From Ischnura elegans (Eukaryota > Arthropoda > Insecta > Odonata > Coenagrionidae), in the NCBI RefSeq assembly GCF_921293095.1, contig NC_060258.1, forward strand, positions 5,904,607 to 5,968,606: 64,000 bases of DNA. The letters are read 5' to 3'. The notes under the pieces are model-generated. The model searched no databases. It had not been told where the DNA came from and saw only the letters and a program-made list of their open reading frames with translations. Position numbers and translations under genes: made by a program. Of this stretch, positions 35,553 through 45,429 are shown one piece after another. Each line of letters begins with the position of its first letter. The first letter of the stretch is position 1.

Positions 35553-35826
35553 GCCATTTTTCTCTCCACCGGCACCGTCAGTTTCCAGATCCTGTAGCCC
35601 GAATTCCAGGGGAAACTCGGGCACAGGGACCTGGCTCATTGTCGGAGCCTCTCTTAAGTGGCTCCTCTTCACTTTCTTCTTCACTTGAAACACTCCTCCT
35701 CCTCGGAATCCTTCACTTTCGGAGAGAAAGCGGTTGGGCCACTTAACGCTCCCCCTCTCCCCCTCTGGCTCCGTGTCAGATATAGACGAAGTATATTCCG
35801 CCATTGCCGCTTCCCTTTTAGCATTG
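35553..35826 (-). CDS. Exon of a DUF4806-type gene (linker region)
   Basis: After a TTTTAG acceptor the minus frame reads NAKREAAMAEYTSSISDTEP, then a basic and Ser-rich linker (KKKVKRSHL) and PVPEFPLEFGLQDLE, ending at a GTGTAT donor. In DUF4806 proteins a short charged helix of the 'A+.+E..AEyTS' type follows the N-terminal domain, so this is the expected second exon. It lies between the N-terminal exon and the piggyBac gene. Its acceptor leaves a phase that does not match the visible donor of the N-terminal exon (phase 1). A small exon between, a weaker acceptor or decay would be needed. The function of the family is unknown. Confidence 0.5.
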
Positions 35827-36311
35827 CTAAAAGTATCTATGTGTTGGTAAATAACATGTCATATAATATACACACATATACACACAAAAATGACAATTTA
35901 TAATATTTGGGCAAATACCTTTAAGGTTTAAGTAGTCACAAACATTCATCAATATTAGGACAGTAAACCATGGAGGAACCAGCTAAATTCTTTCAATAGT
36001 TTTCCACTCCCAAGATTGGTATCATTACTTGTTCCGTCTGTTTGCTGAAGAGTACTTACCCCAAAACATTTATGCCAACAAGCATGACCTCATCGATTTT
36101 TTACTGCACTTGGATGCCACCAATTCAAATCCACGTTATACAATGTATAACTTGGATTTGAATTGGTGGCATGCATCATATAATATACATCTATGGTTTT
36201 GTGAAACATTCCTTAAGCAAAGACTACCTAAATTGAATATTCATTACATTCCATAGGGCCAGACTGACAAATAAGGAATAATTGCAAGCAATAGAAGTAA
36301 ATAATAATTAC

Positions 36312-36520
36312 CTGATTGGAAAATAACCCTTTTGACGGGGCAAGCTTTCCAGTGGTCTTTAGGTGGAGCTGAGGATATTATGGCATTCTCAATCTTCCTC
36401 GTACTCATATTTCTGGGCCAAAACACCTTCTTCGTACACTTCCATAGCCATTCGCGGGGAAATACTTCGACAGTGTTGTCATCAAATTTTCCCACCAAAA
36501 ACCTCTTTTCCTCAATTATC
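36312..36520 (-). CDS. N-terminal domain exon of a DUF4806/BEN-type gene
   Basis: Between a TTCATAG acceptor and a GTAATT donor the minus frame reads FLVGKFDDNTVEVFPREWL, then KVFWPRNMSTRKIENAI and HWKACPVKRVIFQSG. This is the conserved N-terminal domain that precedes DUF4806 in insect proteins (a '.V.F.ddtvevVP..W' strand, a Trp-Pro motif, then 'W..y.V+.l'). The gene at 58.5-60.3 kb appears to start with a related exon (VLHFYSDSTTAAVKDLGGY and later TWEGREERVRVTQCGD). The exon ends in phase 1, which fits the BEN exon 2 at 30851 exactly but not the nearer DUF4806 exon. Upstream coding sequence is needed to supply a start, since the exon enters in phase 2. Confidence 0.6.
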
Positions 36521-37138
36521 CTATGAAGATAAAAAAAATAAATGAAGACACACCATTAATACCTTAAAAACAAAGAATAAGATTATTTTTAACAACATAA
36601 ATTTGTCAACGTAAAAAATTAATACGCACTATATACCCCTCAACTGATTTCAGGAGAAGCTACATAATAGTCCTTCTCCGGCATAATGTAGCACTCAACT
36701 ACTTAATTTCGTACTAGGAGTATTTAATTTCGGACCTCTTGCTGCCAAATCCCCATACTTTAAAAATGTTCAAAGACGAGGAATTGCAAGGGTATTAAAA
36801 ATAATCGTCACCATTTTTAAATACCACCCATTAAACTTCAAAGAGTTTTTGTCCACTTCCCCATCACTTCCCAACTCCGAATGAATTCCAAGGATCTTAA
36901 GCTGTCCAGTTGTCACAGAGAGGACCCGGTGTCAAGCCACGCATAAAAATAAAATTTTCAGCAAAATTTATAGAAATATTGACGAATAACATGCTTCTGA
37001 GGAATAGAACGTAGAATAAAAGCACGAAAAATTTCATGCCAGGATCGCAAAATTTGATTGAATTCTGAAATCCAGTTTTGGGACATTTGCCTAATAAGAA
37101 TTAGTCTTTTCTGTGAAAAGTAATTTTCAGGCACTTAC
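36521..37138. other. Spacer, no coding signal
   Basis: AT-rich. It probably contains intron or 5' flank of the minus-strand locus. Confidence 0.35.
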
Positions 37139-37214
37139 CAAGCACTGTCTCCGTCATGGACTCCATGACCATTGCCTGTTTCTGAATCTGCTCTCTTTTC
37201 TCCATAGAAGTAGG
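37139..37214 (-). CDS. Small candidate exon (helical)
   Basis: A 76-bp minus segment is bounded by TTTCAG and GTAAGT and reads PTSMEKREQIQKQAMVMESM, then TETVLG. The sites are strong and the peptide is a plausible amphipathic helix. It leaves in phase 1, which does not fit the 36520 exon, so its partner exons are unknown. Confidence 0.3.
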
Positions 37215-37679
37215 CTGAAAGTAAGCATCAAAATATGAATGGACAGGGAATTGGACCTATCTCAGCAGGTGATTAAATACAACCACTTATTCAATCATAT
37301 AAACTCACATATTAGCTTTTATTTCCATGTGAACAAGATTAAATCGATTATATTTATGATAAAATACGCTTTCTCTATGAATGACAGCAAATGTAAAGGT
37401 ATTTCATTTTCCATCCTTTCAAAACGATAAAAATCATAAACATCGGTGGAAGCGTAATCCAATTGAGTCTGTGGTCTACACCCATCACATTCAATTGTAT
37501 GCCTTCCTTCTTGACTTCCCTACCAAAAATTGTATTTATTTATTTATACATGTATTTATCCTATGAATTGAGCACTCTCAGAAATCGCATTAGTAGTAAT
37601 GACATACCTTGTGACTCTAAAAACACATTTTTTGCATATCGATATCATTTTATGCTTTTTTTAGGAGGACATGTAATAG

Positions 37680-38060
37680 GGAACTGAAGTTTTTCAAAAT
37701 TATCCATATAAATTTCGGCTATGACAGGGGACGAAGGTGATCTCATAGCTAGGCTATCTAATTGTTTGTAATGCCTGCCAATGAAGAAAAAACTGTCTTG
37801 ATTTTTGCACAACTTCAGGAGTTCACAAAGTTCACTTTTCACTGGATATGGTGTATCTGACTCGATGAGGGTGATTTCCAAAAATGCACTACTTCCTTTC
37901 TTGGGATATTCGGCAACAGATTCACTACGTCAAATGAAACTAATACGCAACTATGTTGTAACAGTTGTTGTGAGAGTATGCTTGCAAGTTCATCGTCACA
38001 ATAAATCACTATAAAGTAATAGCCAAGTTTTTATTTCTTCAACTCCCACGACAAAGGATT
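37680..38060 (-). mobile_element. Penelope-like element RT fragment
   Basis: On minus one frame reads LVSFDVVNLLPNIPRKEVVH and a neighbouring frame FFFIGRHYKQLDSLAMRSPS, then SPVIAEIYMDNFEK. The order and wording (SFDV..L..NIP, then F...G..Y.Q..., a.MgSPlSPv.A..YM..fE) are those of Penelope-like reverse transcriptases. Only about 380 bp remains, with a frame change between the two blocks. I see no GIY-YIG domain or terminal repeats. Confidence 0.65.
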
Positions 38061-38504
38061 TCCACCGGGTTTCAGCACTAATGTCAATTATATTAATATT
38101 ATACTTGATTAAATTCAATGCCTTATCAGATATGATTTAAAGGTCCCACTATTTTACTTAGTAAAACATAAGCCAAATACAATGCATGCATGCAAAAATA
38201 AAAAGAAACAATCAACTTGTCTTGTGATGTGAATGCACCTCCAAGACCTCATTTAGGGTGAAGTAACTTAAACCACGCACAAAGAAGTCTCATTTTGTAC
38301 TTGAACTCATGTCTCAGGGGAGTATAAATGATGCTTTGAGGCAAAAGATTCTTCACTTTTGCTGCCATGAGAAAGGGTCTCTTGCTGTACACTGCTGTGT
38401 AATTGAAGAACATGAATATATCAACATGTTGAATGAAGCATGAAGCAGGGAAGAAGATGTATGAAAATAGATACAAAGCATAAGAAGTTTAACAATATGC
38501 ATAC

Positions 38505-38790
38505 TCTGGCAAAAAAATCTGTGACTGTGACTGCACTAAAGCTGCACTGTAACTGTGCTAAAAGGGCTGTACTGTGACTCTACTTAGACTGCACTTGAAT
38601 TGAAACATCACAGTACAGTCACGGTCAGAGTGCAGTTGCCATAGCACAGTCACAGTGGAGTTGTCATAGCACAGTCACAGTGGAGTTGCCATAGCACAGT
38701 CACAGTGGAGTTGTCATAGCACAGTCACAGTACTGTTGCCTAAGCACAGTCATAGAGCAGCTGCCATAGCACAGTTTTTACTCTAATACT
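38505..38790. repeat. 25-bp minisatellite with inverted flank
   Basis: From about 38616 to 38775 a 25-bp unit (ATAGCACAGTCACAGTGGAG + TTGTC or TTGCC) repeats about six times. The left flank at 38505-38600 carries the complementary words CTGTGACTGTGACTGCAC and CTGTACTGTGACTC, so the region can fold back on itself. It abuts the 3' end of the Jockey-like LINE. Confidence 0.85.
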
Positions 38791-39003
38791 CTTTCCATGA
38801 ATCAATAATTGACAGTCTTGATGTGGCTATTGCATTCCCTGTATATTTTATTGAAAACAAGAAGCAGAATTTAATGAAGAAGAAGGGTGATGTTTTGGTC
38901 AGGCTGTCCTCCTTGCCTGAACCACTTAGCTGACCAACGTTTAGTTTTTCAGCTGCGGAGTCATCGGAGTTGATCTCCCGTCGATGTTTCTCTTGAGGGT
39001 CCT

Positions 39004-41727
39004 TCACCTCCGTCTCTTCTTCGGCGGAAGGTCCTCCTCCTCGCCTGTAGATGAGCATGGTCTCTTATGTTTGTCGTAGGCAGACGGCTTATCTGCTGCT
39101 ATTCTCCTGATTTCTTCAATGTCCGAGGTCTTCGCCTTCTCGGAAAAGTCCTTGGAAATCCGTCGGAGGAAGTCTTCGAATGGCTCCATGTCCGTTAGAG
39201 CGTAGAGAATCTCCCGGGCGTAGTTCCATCCCAGTGCGAGCATCAGTCGTAGTGAAGTGTTCTCCGTCACTCTGATGGGTTTGCTCCACGTCTTCGGCAT
39301 GCGGCCGCTCCATGCTGGTGCCGCATACGATGAGGTAGGCCGGATGGCCATCTTGTATATTTTCGTCTTGTTTTCCAAGGACAGGAACTTCGACCGGAAC
39401 AGCGGTGCCAGCAGAAACCTCCTGCTTCTTGCCTTCGTGGACACGTAGTGGGCGTGTTGGCGGAAGGTGAGATGCCTATCAAACATCACTCCGAGATACA
39501 GCGCTTCCGTCTTCCATGGTAGTTCCTCCATGTCGACGAGTATCTCTCCCGGGGGATGCATATTCGATGTTGCCGAGAAGACAGCATTTGTCTTTTTCGC
39601 GTTGATGGTGATGCGCCATTCTGCATACCATGGGAGGAGCCTGTCGACCGTTCGTTGAAGGTAGAAAGCCGCCGTTTGTGGTTTCCAAGATCTTGCCACC
39701 ACCGCTGCGTCGTCCGCGAAGAGGGTGACAATTGTGTTCCAGCCGAAGTTCCTTGGTATTTCCGCAGTATAGACGTTAAAAAGTGTCGGTCCCAAGACGG
39801 ATCCTTGGGGGACTCCTGCCCGGATGTTCTTCATGCGAGATCGCTCTGCCCCAGATTACGGAGAAGGTCCTCAGCTGAAGGTACGATGTTTTCAGTCTTC
39901 TCTGCCACAATGGGAAGCCAAACCACTTCAGCTTCAGGAGGAGTCCCTGGTGCCATACGCGGTCGAACGCCTTTTGAACATCAAAGAAGGCGGCCGCCGC
40001 ACAGCATCTCCTGTTGAAGCCCATTGTTATGTAGTCCACCATCCGGACCAGCTGATGTGTACTGGAGTGGCGATCCCTGAAGCCATACTGCTCCGGCGGA
40101 AGGATGTCTTGGCGCTGGATATGTTGGATTATGTACGGCAGCAGCGTTCTTTCCAGGAGTTTTCCAAGCGTAGCCAGGAGCGATATTGGTCTATAGTTGG
40201 CTATATCTCTCCTGGATTTTCCTGGTTTTGGCAGCAGGAGAATTTTAGCTGGTTTCCATCTCTGACGAAAGTAGCCCATTTGGAAGCACGCCGTGAAGAG
40301 TATGAGAAGAATGGAGGCGAGGGAGGTAGGCATTTGAAGCAGCGCCTCGTTAGGAATCCCGTCCTCGCCAGGGGCCTTCCGCTTCTTCAGCCTCCCAAGT
40401 GCATTCCGTAGGTCTTCCGGACGCAAGGTTGGCGGCTCCTCGTCAGGGTGGTCGACGTCCGTGTCTCCCAGTTGAGATGTAGGTCCATCAGGAGCCAGGG
40501 GATGAACGTCCAAGGTGAATGATCCCTCCAGGTATTCTTCCGCGTACGACGCTTTCTCGTCCTCCGTGCTGAGAAGGCCTCCAGGAGTTGTAAGGGGGGA
40601 ATCCTCTACTGCTCCTCTCGACTTGAGGCGATCTGCCATCCTCCAGAGTCCTCCTTCGTCTGTGTCCAGCTGGGCCATCCTCTTGTCCCACTCCTTCTGC
40701 CGATGTTCTTGTATCATGAGTCTCAGCTGGGCTCTGGCCTGCCTGAATTTTTTACCATCCGCCGGACTTCTGGTCTTCTGGAATCCCCTGCGGAGCCGGT
40801 TCCGATGCCGTATCTTCAGGAGTAAGTAATCCGGTAGCTCCAGATGGTTAAAGGGTCGCCATTGGGTAGTCGGAACCGCTCTCTGGAGTGCAGTGTCGAT
40901 TGCCGCTGTGACACGCTCTGCTATTTCTTCAACTCTATCGTCGTTGGTAAGCTGCGGCTCCTCTGCTAGCAGTAGATCAGTTAATTGTTGGCGGTATAGG
41001 TTCCAGTCCGCCTTGCTCCAATATCGGACTTCCTTCGGTGGTGCAAGGATTTGTTGGCAGCCCAGGTATGCACACACCGGATAGTGGTCGCTGTCCAAGG
41101 TAGTGGAAGTGGCCAGGGCCAGTGAACATCGCAAGTTTTTATGGAGTGCAATGTCCAGCACATCTTCATTGCCATTCCAGTGGAGTCAAGTTGGTGCATG
41201 CGGTCCCGCCGTCTTCACCGCTGCTCTGGTAGCCCAGTTGTACAGGGCATCACCCCGCAGATTCCGCACCCGGGAATGCGTCTTCGTGCGCAGCATTAAG
41301 GTCCCCCAGGAGAATGACCGGATGCGGCGAGGAGAAGATGTGCTCGAAGTCATCGGCGTGGAATCATTGTTTAGGCGCCAGGTATGCCGAGACAACTCGT
41401 ATTACGCCCAAGCTGGTCTCCACTTCCACGGCTGTAGCTTCTGAAGTCTGCATGGCAGGCAGCGTCCAGCGTCTTGAGATGATGTTTGTTGAGACGGCAA
41501 TTGCAGTTCCTCCTCCTTTGCGGCCTTCTCTGTCATCCCTGTGGAGCTGCCATCAAGGGATATTGAGGGTTGAGTTGTTCTGAAGGTGCGTTTCTTGTAG
41601 GCAAAGAATTGCGGTTCTCGCTGATTTGGAGAAGTTTAGAAGTTCCGGGATCTTCCTATGTAGACTTCCACCCACGTTCCAGGTGGCCAGGACGACGGAT
41701 CTTCTATTCCCAGATTTAGTCGCCATT
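39004..41727 (-). pseudogene. ORF2 (endonuclease-RT) of the Jockey-like LINE
   Basis: On minus it starts MATKSGNRRSVVLATWNVGG and runs through an AP endonuclease (LCLQETHL, ILLGDLNAAHEDAF, LDSDHYPV), then the RT with RKAPGEDGIPNEAL, NYRPISLLATLGKLLER and AFFDVQKAFDRVWH. A new frame continues with GVPQGSVLGPTLFN and TLFADDAAVV and ends in a Lys/Arg-rich tail (PPKKRRR). At least three in-frame stops lie in the endonuclease part (after STLNIP, after YLAPKQ and after GAESAG). One frameshift lies near 39835, just before GVPQGS. The RT active site FADD is intact. The protein would nick target DNA and prime reverse transcription, but this copy cannot make a complete product. Confidence 0.85.
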
Positions 41728-43363
41728 ACGGGTTAGAAAGCGGCTCATGACAGCGGTTAAGGCTTGCAGATGGGTCTGCAGCAGTGCGGCCGTTGTTGTT
41801 AGTGCCTGAAGAATAGCAGGCAGGCTGGAGAGGTCATCTTCAATCGGCTCCTGCCGATTTTCAGCGGCGGCATTCTTCTGCCGCAGTGGTTGGCGGATTT
41901 CCTCCACCGTCTCCCGTTTGTATGGGCCTGCTCGGTGGCAGGCCAGGAAAGTTGAATTCCAAGGTTGGTCTCATCGTGGGTCGCTGTCCCGTAGGAGGTC
42001 CGGCCGGAGCTCCAGTTCACCAGACGTTCTGTCGCCCCAGGTTTCGGTTGGCGTTGAGTGTTGGCTTCGGTGTAGTTTCAGGAATTTTCTTCGGAGCAGG
42101 CTTTCACTTTTCTTTCAGCTCCTTAGCGCGCTGGTATTCCGGGCAGGTGCGGAAAAAGGCAGGATGGTTTCCACCGCAGCTGCAGTATTTGGTGTGCTGC
42201 CTGTCCTTGTCTGGGCAGTCTCTTCCCTCATGGTCTCCGGAACATTTGAAGCACCTAGGTGCCGCCGTGCAGTGCGCCGAGGAGTGTCCGAAGCGGTTGC
42301 AACGGTAGCACATTTGCGGGTCGCTGTGGGTGAATTTGTCAATTCGTACTCCGTTGTTTCCGAGCCATCGCAGCTTCTTCATCTCCTTAATAGTCCAGTC
42401 CGGCGTCTCCCTGATGACCGCCAGAAAGAAGGATCCACGCCTGGCCGGATGCACTCGGACGACGTCGATCCCGAGGACTTCCATGTCCTCTCGGAGTAGT
42501 TGGACATCGTAATCAAGAGGGAGATTCCGAATGGCGTAGAACCTCGTCTTGTCCCCCTTAGATCCCCAGGTGCCATCACATCTGTGCCTGGTGCTGCTCG
42601 AGCTTCTGCTTCAGCAGCATGTAGTCCTCCGTACTGCGTAGCTGGATGCGGCTGCTGTCCGCTGTGTGAGTGACCGTGAATTTCTTGTCCGTAACTGTAG
42701 CCCTAATGAGGCTGACCAGGCCGGCGTGATCTGTGACAGCATACACGACCAGCTGCGGCGGGCGTTTGGTCCGTGCTGATCTCTCCGCCTCTGGCTGTGC
42801 GTCATCGGCTTCCATATCGTCATCTGCGGCAGGTGTCAACGGAGCGAAGGAGTTCCTCGTTGGTACAGGTGCTGGTTGGCGCCTTTTCGCCATATCTTGT
42901 ATGGACAAGAAGGGTGATGACCTCTTCCGTGGATCCTCATCGGAGACTCTTGTCCAATCGGTCTGCGTCCCGCTGTTTCCGGAGGAATTATGCTGTTGAG
43001 GACCCTGAAGAGGGCCCAATTCCATTGTCCGTGGCCGAAAAGCCTTCAGCCGTTGAAGAGGCGTGCACAGGAGAGATAGATGTCCATTGGGATGATGCCG
43101 TACCACCTCCTGGCAATATTTGATGTTGACGGCCCTTAAGAGGGCCGTTACCGTTATTCCTGGCCGTAGAAGCCCCAGCCGTTGAAGAGGCATCACCAGG
43201 AATGACAGTAACCCATCGGGATGTTGCCGCACCACTTCCTGATGAATTTAGGCGTTCACGGCCCTGAAAAGGACCATTATTGGTCGCGGCGGGTGCCTGG
43301 GCCGGCATGCCGGGAGTTGCCAACGTTGTAACTATTGTCTCCCCGTGTATTTCCCTCTGCCAT
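41716..43363 (-). pseudogene. ORF1 (nucleic-acid binding) of the Jockey-like LINE
   Basis: The N-terminal part contains two or three 43-residue repeats. The middle has the PRE_C2HC-type region (PPQLVVYAVTDHAGLVSLIR), followed by three zinc knuckles (CYRCNRFGHSSAHC, CFKCSGDHEGRDC, CSCGGNHPAFFRTC) and a proline-rich tail. ORF1 proteins of this clade package the LINE RNA. The reading frame changes at least twice (between the PRE_C2HC part and the knuckles, and after the knuckles), so it is a pseudogene. The start at 43363 is the first ATG in the 5' region and is not certain. Confidence 0.75.
42990..43290 (-). repeat. 129-bp tandem repeat in the LINE 5' region
   Basis: CGTTGAAGAG recurs at 43051 and 43180, 129 bp apart, with long similarity around it (GGCC-GAAAAGCC/GTAGAAGCC, then CC-TTGGGATG/CCATCGGGATG). 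A partial third copy precedes them on minus. The unit is 43 codons, so copy number can change without shifting frame. Confidence 0.75.
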
Positions 43364-43369
43364 TTCCTT

Positions 43370-44421
43370 GGGGCATATTTGTTTATTTCTCGCTTTCTGA
43401 TAAGTATTTTTAGTTCTTTTACCTTCCTTTCTTTTTCTTTGCTTTGTGTTGCTGTTTTTAACAGGTCGTCTAAGATCTCTCTGTAGAAATTCAATGTCTC
43501 ACTTTGTTCTTTGTATAGTTGGTTGGTGAGTTTTTTAAAGTAACCAGCCATTTCCTTTTTAAATGTCTGTTCCCACCATTCCTGTAAGTTATTGTCCACT
43601 TTGGGACTGTTTAGTAGACGTTTGATTTTGATTTTGATTTTTTCCCTGTCTTTTTTACTGTCTAGAATGCGATCATCTAGCATCTATGTTAGGCTATTAT
43701 TTGCTTGTTTCTTCTTGTTGGGTGGGTTAGTGATGGTGAGTGCTATCGCATGATGGTCTGATGTGAACATTGGTATCGTGTCAAAAGCTGTAACCTGACT
43801 GGCCAGGGCTTTTGATGTAAAAAAGTAGTCAAGTCTGTTGTTGGACTTGGCTCCATACCGGGTGAACGGGGTGTGTTTCTTGTTTTTTAATAGAGCTGCA
43901 TCTGTTGCCATTATGTTTCTGATTAGCAGTTTGAATGCTGTGGTTGTTTGATAAATAATTTTGGATGTGTTTGCACTACTATCTTCATTTCGATATATAG
44001 CGTTTAAGTCTTCCCCCAGAATGGCTTCCTTTTGGAAGCAGTTAAAATAAGGTACAATATCATGATTTAAAAATTGGTATTTTTCCTCCCTCTTTTCTGC
44101 ACCTGAAGGGGCATATGCATTTATTATTGTGATACCATTAGCCATAAGGCTTATAATTTGCCCGGATTCGTGTCTTCGAATGTTTTTTACTTCAATTGTT
44201 TTTTCGGTCATTATAGCTACTCCGAGGGAGCCATCACTAAAGTTTGTGAAGGTGTTGTAATTCTTTGAAATCCATGCAGAGTCTTTTTTCACCTCCTGGA
44301 GTAGTATAATCTCAGCATCTATATCTTTAAAAAATCTTATAACTACGGCGATTTTTTGTGGGTTTGTAACCCCTACAGTGTTGAAAGGTACTAGTTTCAT
44401 CGTGTGTAGAAAAGTAACCAA
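43370..44421 (-). pseudogene. Tx1/L1-like LINE: endonuclease and linker (segment B2)
   Basis: On minus the frame reads MKLVPFNTVGV, EIILLQEVKKDSAW, IINAYAPSGAEKREE, AILGEDLNAIYRNEDSS, SNNRLDYFFTSKAL and FTSDHHAIAL, the full AP endonuclease order of the Tx1/L1 group. It has one in-frame TAG at the end of the endonuclease and then continues as a Lys-rich linker (WWEQTFKKEMAGYFKK) until about 43370, where Jockey-like sequence starts. No RT follows on the far side of the Jockey element, so this is a truncated copy or the insertion removed the rest. Its start lies about 160 bp after a tRNA-like unit. Confidence 0.75.
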
Positions 44422-44582
44422 TTTTTTAGCTTAATACTATTTTCCCTATGTTTTTTCCCCAACATATTTTACAAAAAACATTTCAAATAAATTAACACAT
44501 TGTGATTTTACCTTTTTGAACACGTAAATGACGAATTCTAAACATAAATTCACGAAAAATATACTTTTCCGAGTCTTTCTCA

Positions 44583-44656
44583 TGGATTCGATTACCCATC
44601 TCGGCATGTTCTCCACATGAGACTGGCGGCTTTGCCACTGCGCCACGGGGATATGT
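44583..44656 (-). repeat. tRNA-like unit T4
   Basis: On minus it reads CCCCGTGGCGCAGTGGCAAA (A box TGGCGCAGTGG) and, some 40 bp later, GGGTAATCGAATCC (B-box-like). The stems do not pair as a real tRNA. Its upstream 40 bp resemble those of T3. Confidence 0.5.
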
Positions 44657-44851
44657 GAGGAAAACAGCAGAATTTTAGCATTAAATATTTCTCTCATGGA
44701 CGTTATTATGTTATTTTCAAGTAATTTTACGCAAAACCAGCATCTAACTGCAACTACATAACATAGTATATCGTTTGAGTTTGAAAACCAAAGACATGGA
44801 CGAAGAATAACACGTAAAAAGAACACTTGAAAAAAACATCTTTAACAGTCT

Positions 44852-44934
44852 CTTCCTGGGTTCGAACACCCGATATTTTACAAACTCTGCTTGAAATTGG
44901 CGACACATCCCCTGAGCCAACTGGACACATGAGG
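44852..44934 (-). repeat. tRNA-like unit T3
   Basis: On minus it reads GTGTCCAGTTGGCTCAGGGG and later CGGGTGTTCGAACCCAGG. The B box is good, the A box weaker. About 275 bp from T4, in tandem with it. Both are preceded by a GAGAGA-AT...TAAAATTC / CCTCA-T-TCC stretch. Confidence 0.5.
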
Positions 44935-45429
44935 TATTTTCTGAATTTTTAATGTCAAATCTCTCTCTTAAGGTATTATGTTCTTTTGTTTTTAAATGTA
45001 GCACATGATGAATACATATTATATTAGTGTTTACAAAGAACATGGGTAACAACCTGGTTGCACTGTCTATTTTTAGCGTAGATGCATATTTGCAAATTAT
45101 AAAATCGAAATTTTTTTTCTTGCCTTGGTTTCGTTTGTGGGATGTGTCAGCCTGGTTAGTTCCGGCGGCTTGAATTTCCTCGCACCGAAGTAGGTCGCGT
45201 AACGGGACTTCTCCACCGCTGCGGCTAAAAATAGCCCTCGGTGTCGTGCTGCTCTGGCCTCTGCAGCTCGGCCTGCCAACCTTGTAGTGTTGAATCTCAG
45301 CTCTCGCCGATTCACTGGACTTCATGCTCCCGTCTCCGCTCCCCTGGCAAAACTGCATCTTTTCTCCTGTAATAAAGTTAAAAAAATTGTTTTCAGTACA
45401 GCGTACCTCCTCTATTCCCCCCCACCCCC
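44935..45429. other. Segment between T3 and the Tx1-like ORF1
   Basis: Includes a GC-richer minus stretch (about 45120-45350) with an open but unrecognised frame. No repeat ends identified. Confidence 0.3.

Larger units (their letters stand above)
38800..43363 (-). mobile_element. Jockey-like LINE, near full length, broken
   Basis: Minus orientation, with ORF1 followed by ORF2, which overlaps ORF1 by about 12 bp (41716-41727). An AATAAA near the 3' end (minus, about 38850) could be its polyadenylation signal. A repeated 5' region and zinc-knuckle ORF1 fit the Jockey clade. Its 5' edge joins Tx1-like LINE sequence at about 43365, and its 3' edge meets the 25-bp minisatellite. Confidence 0.8.

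Noticed and set aside
39556-40411. Plus-strand frames of 150-195 codons
   Set aside because: Antisense of the Jockey-like RT, without independent features.
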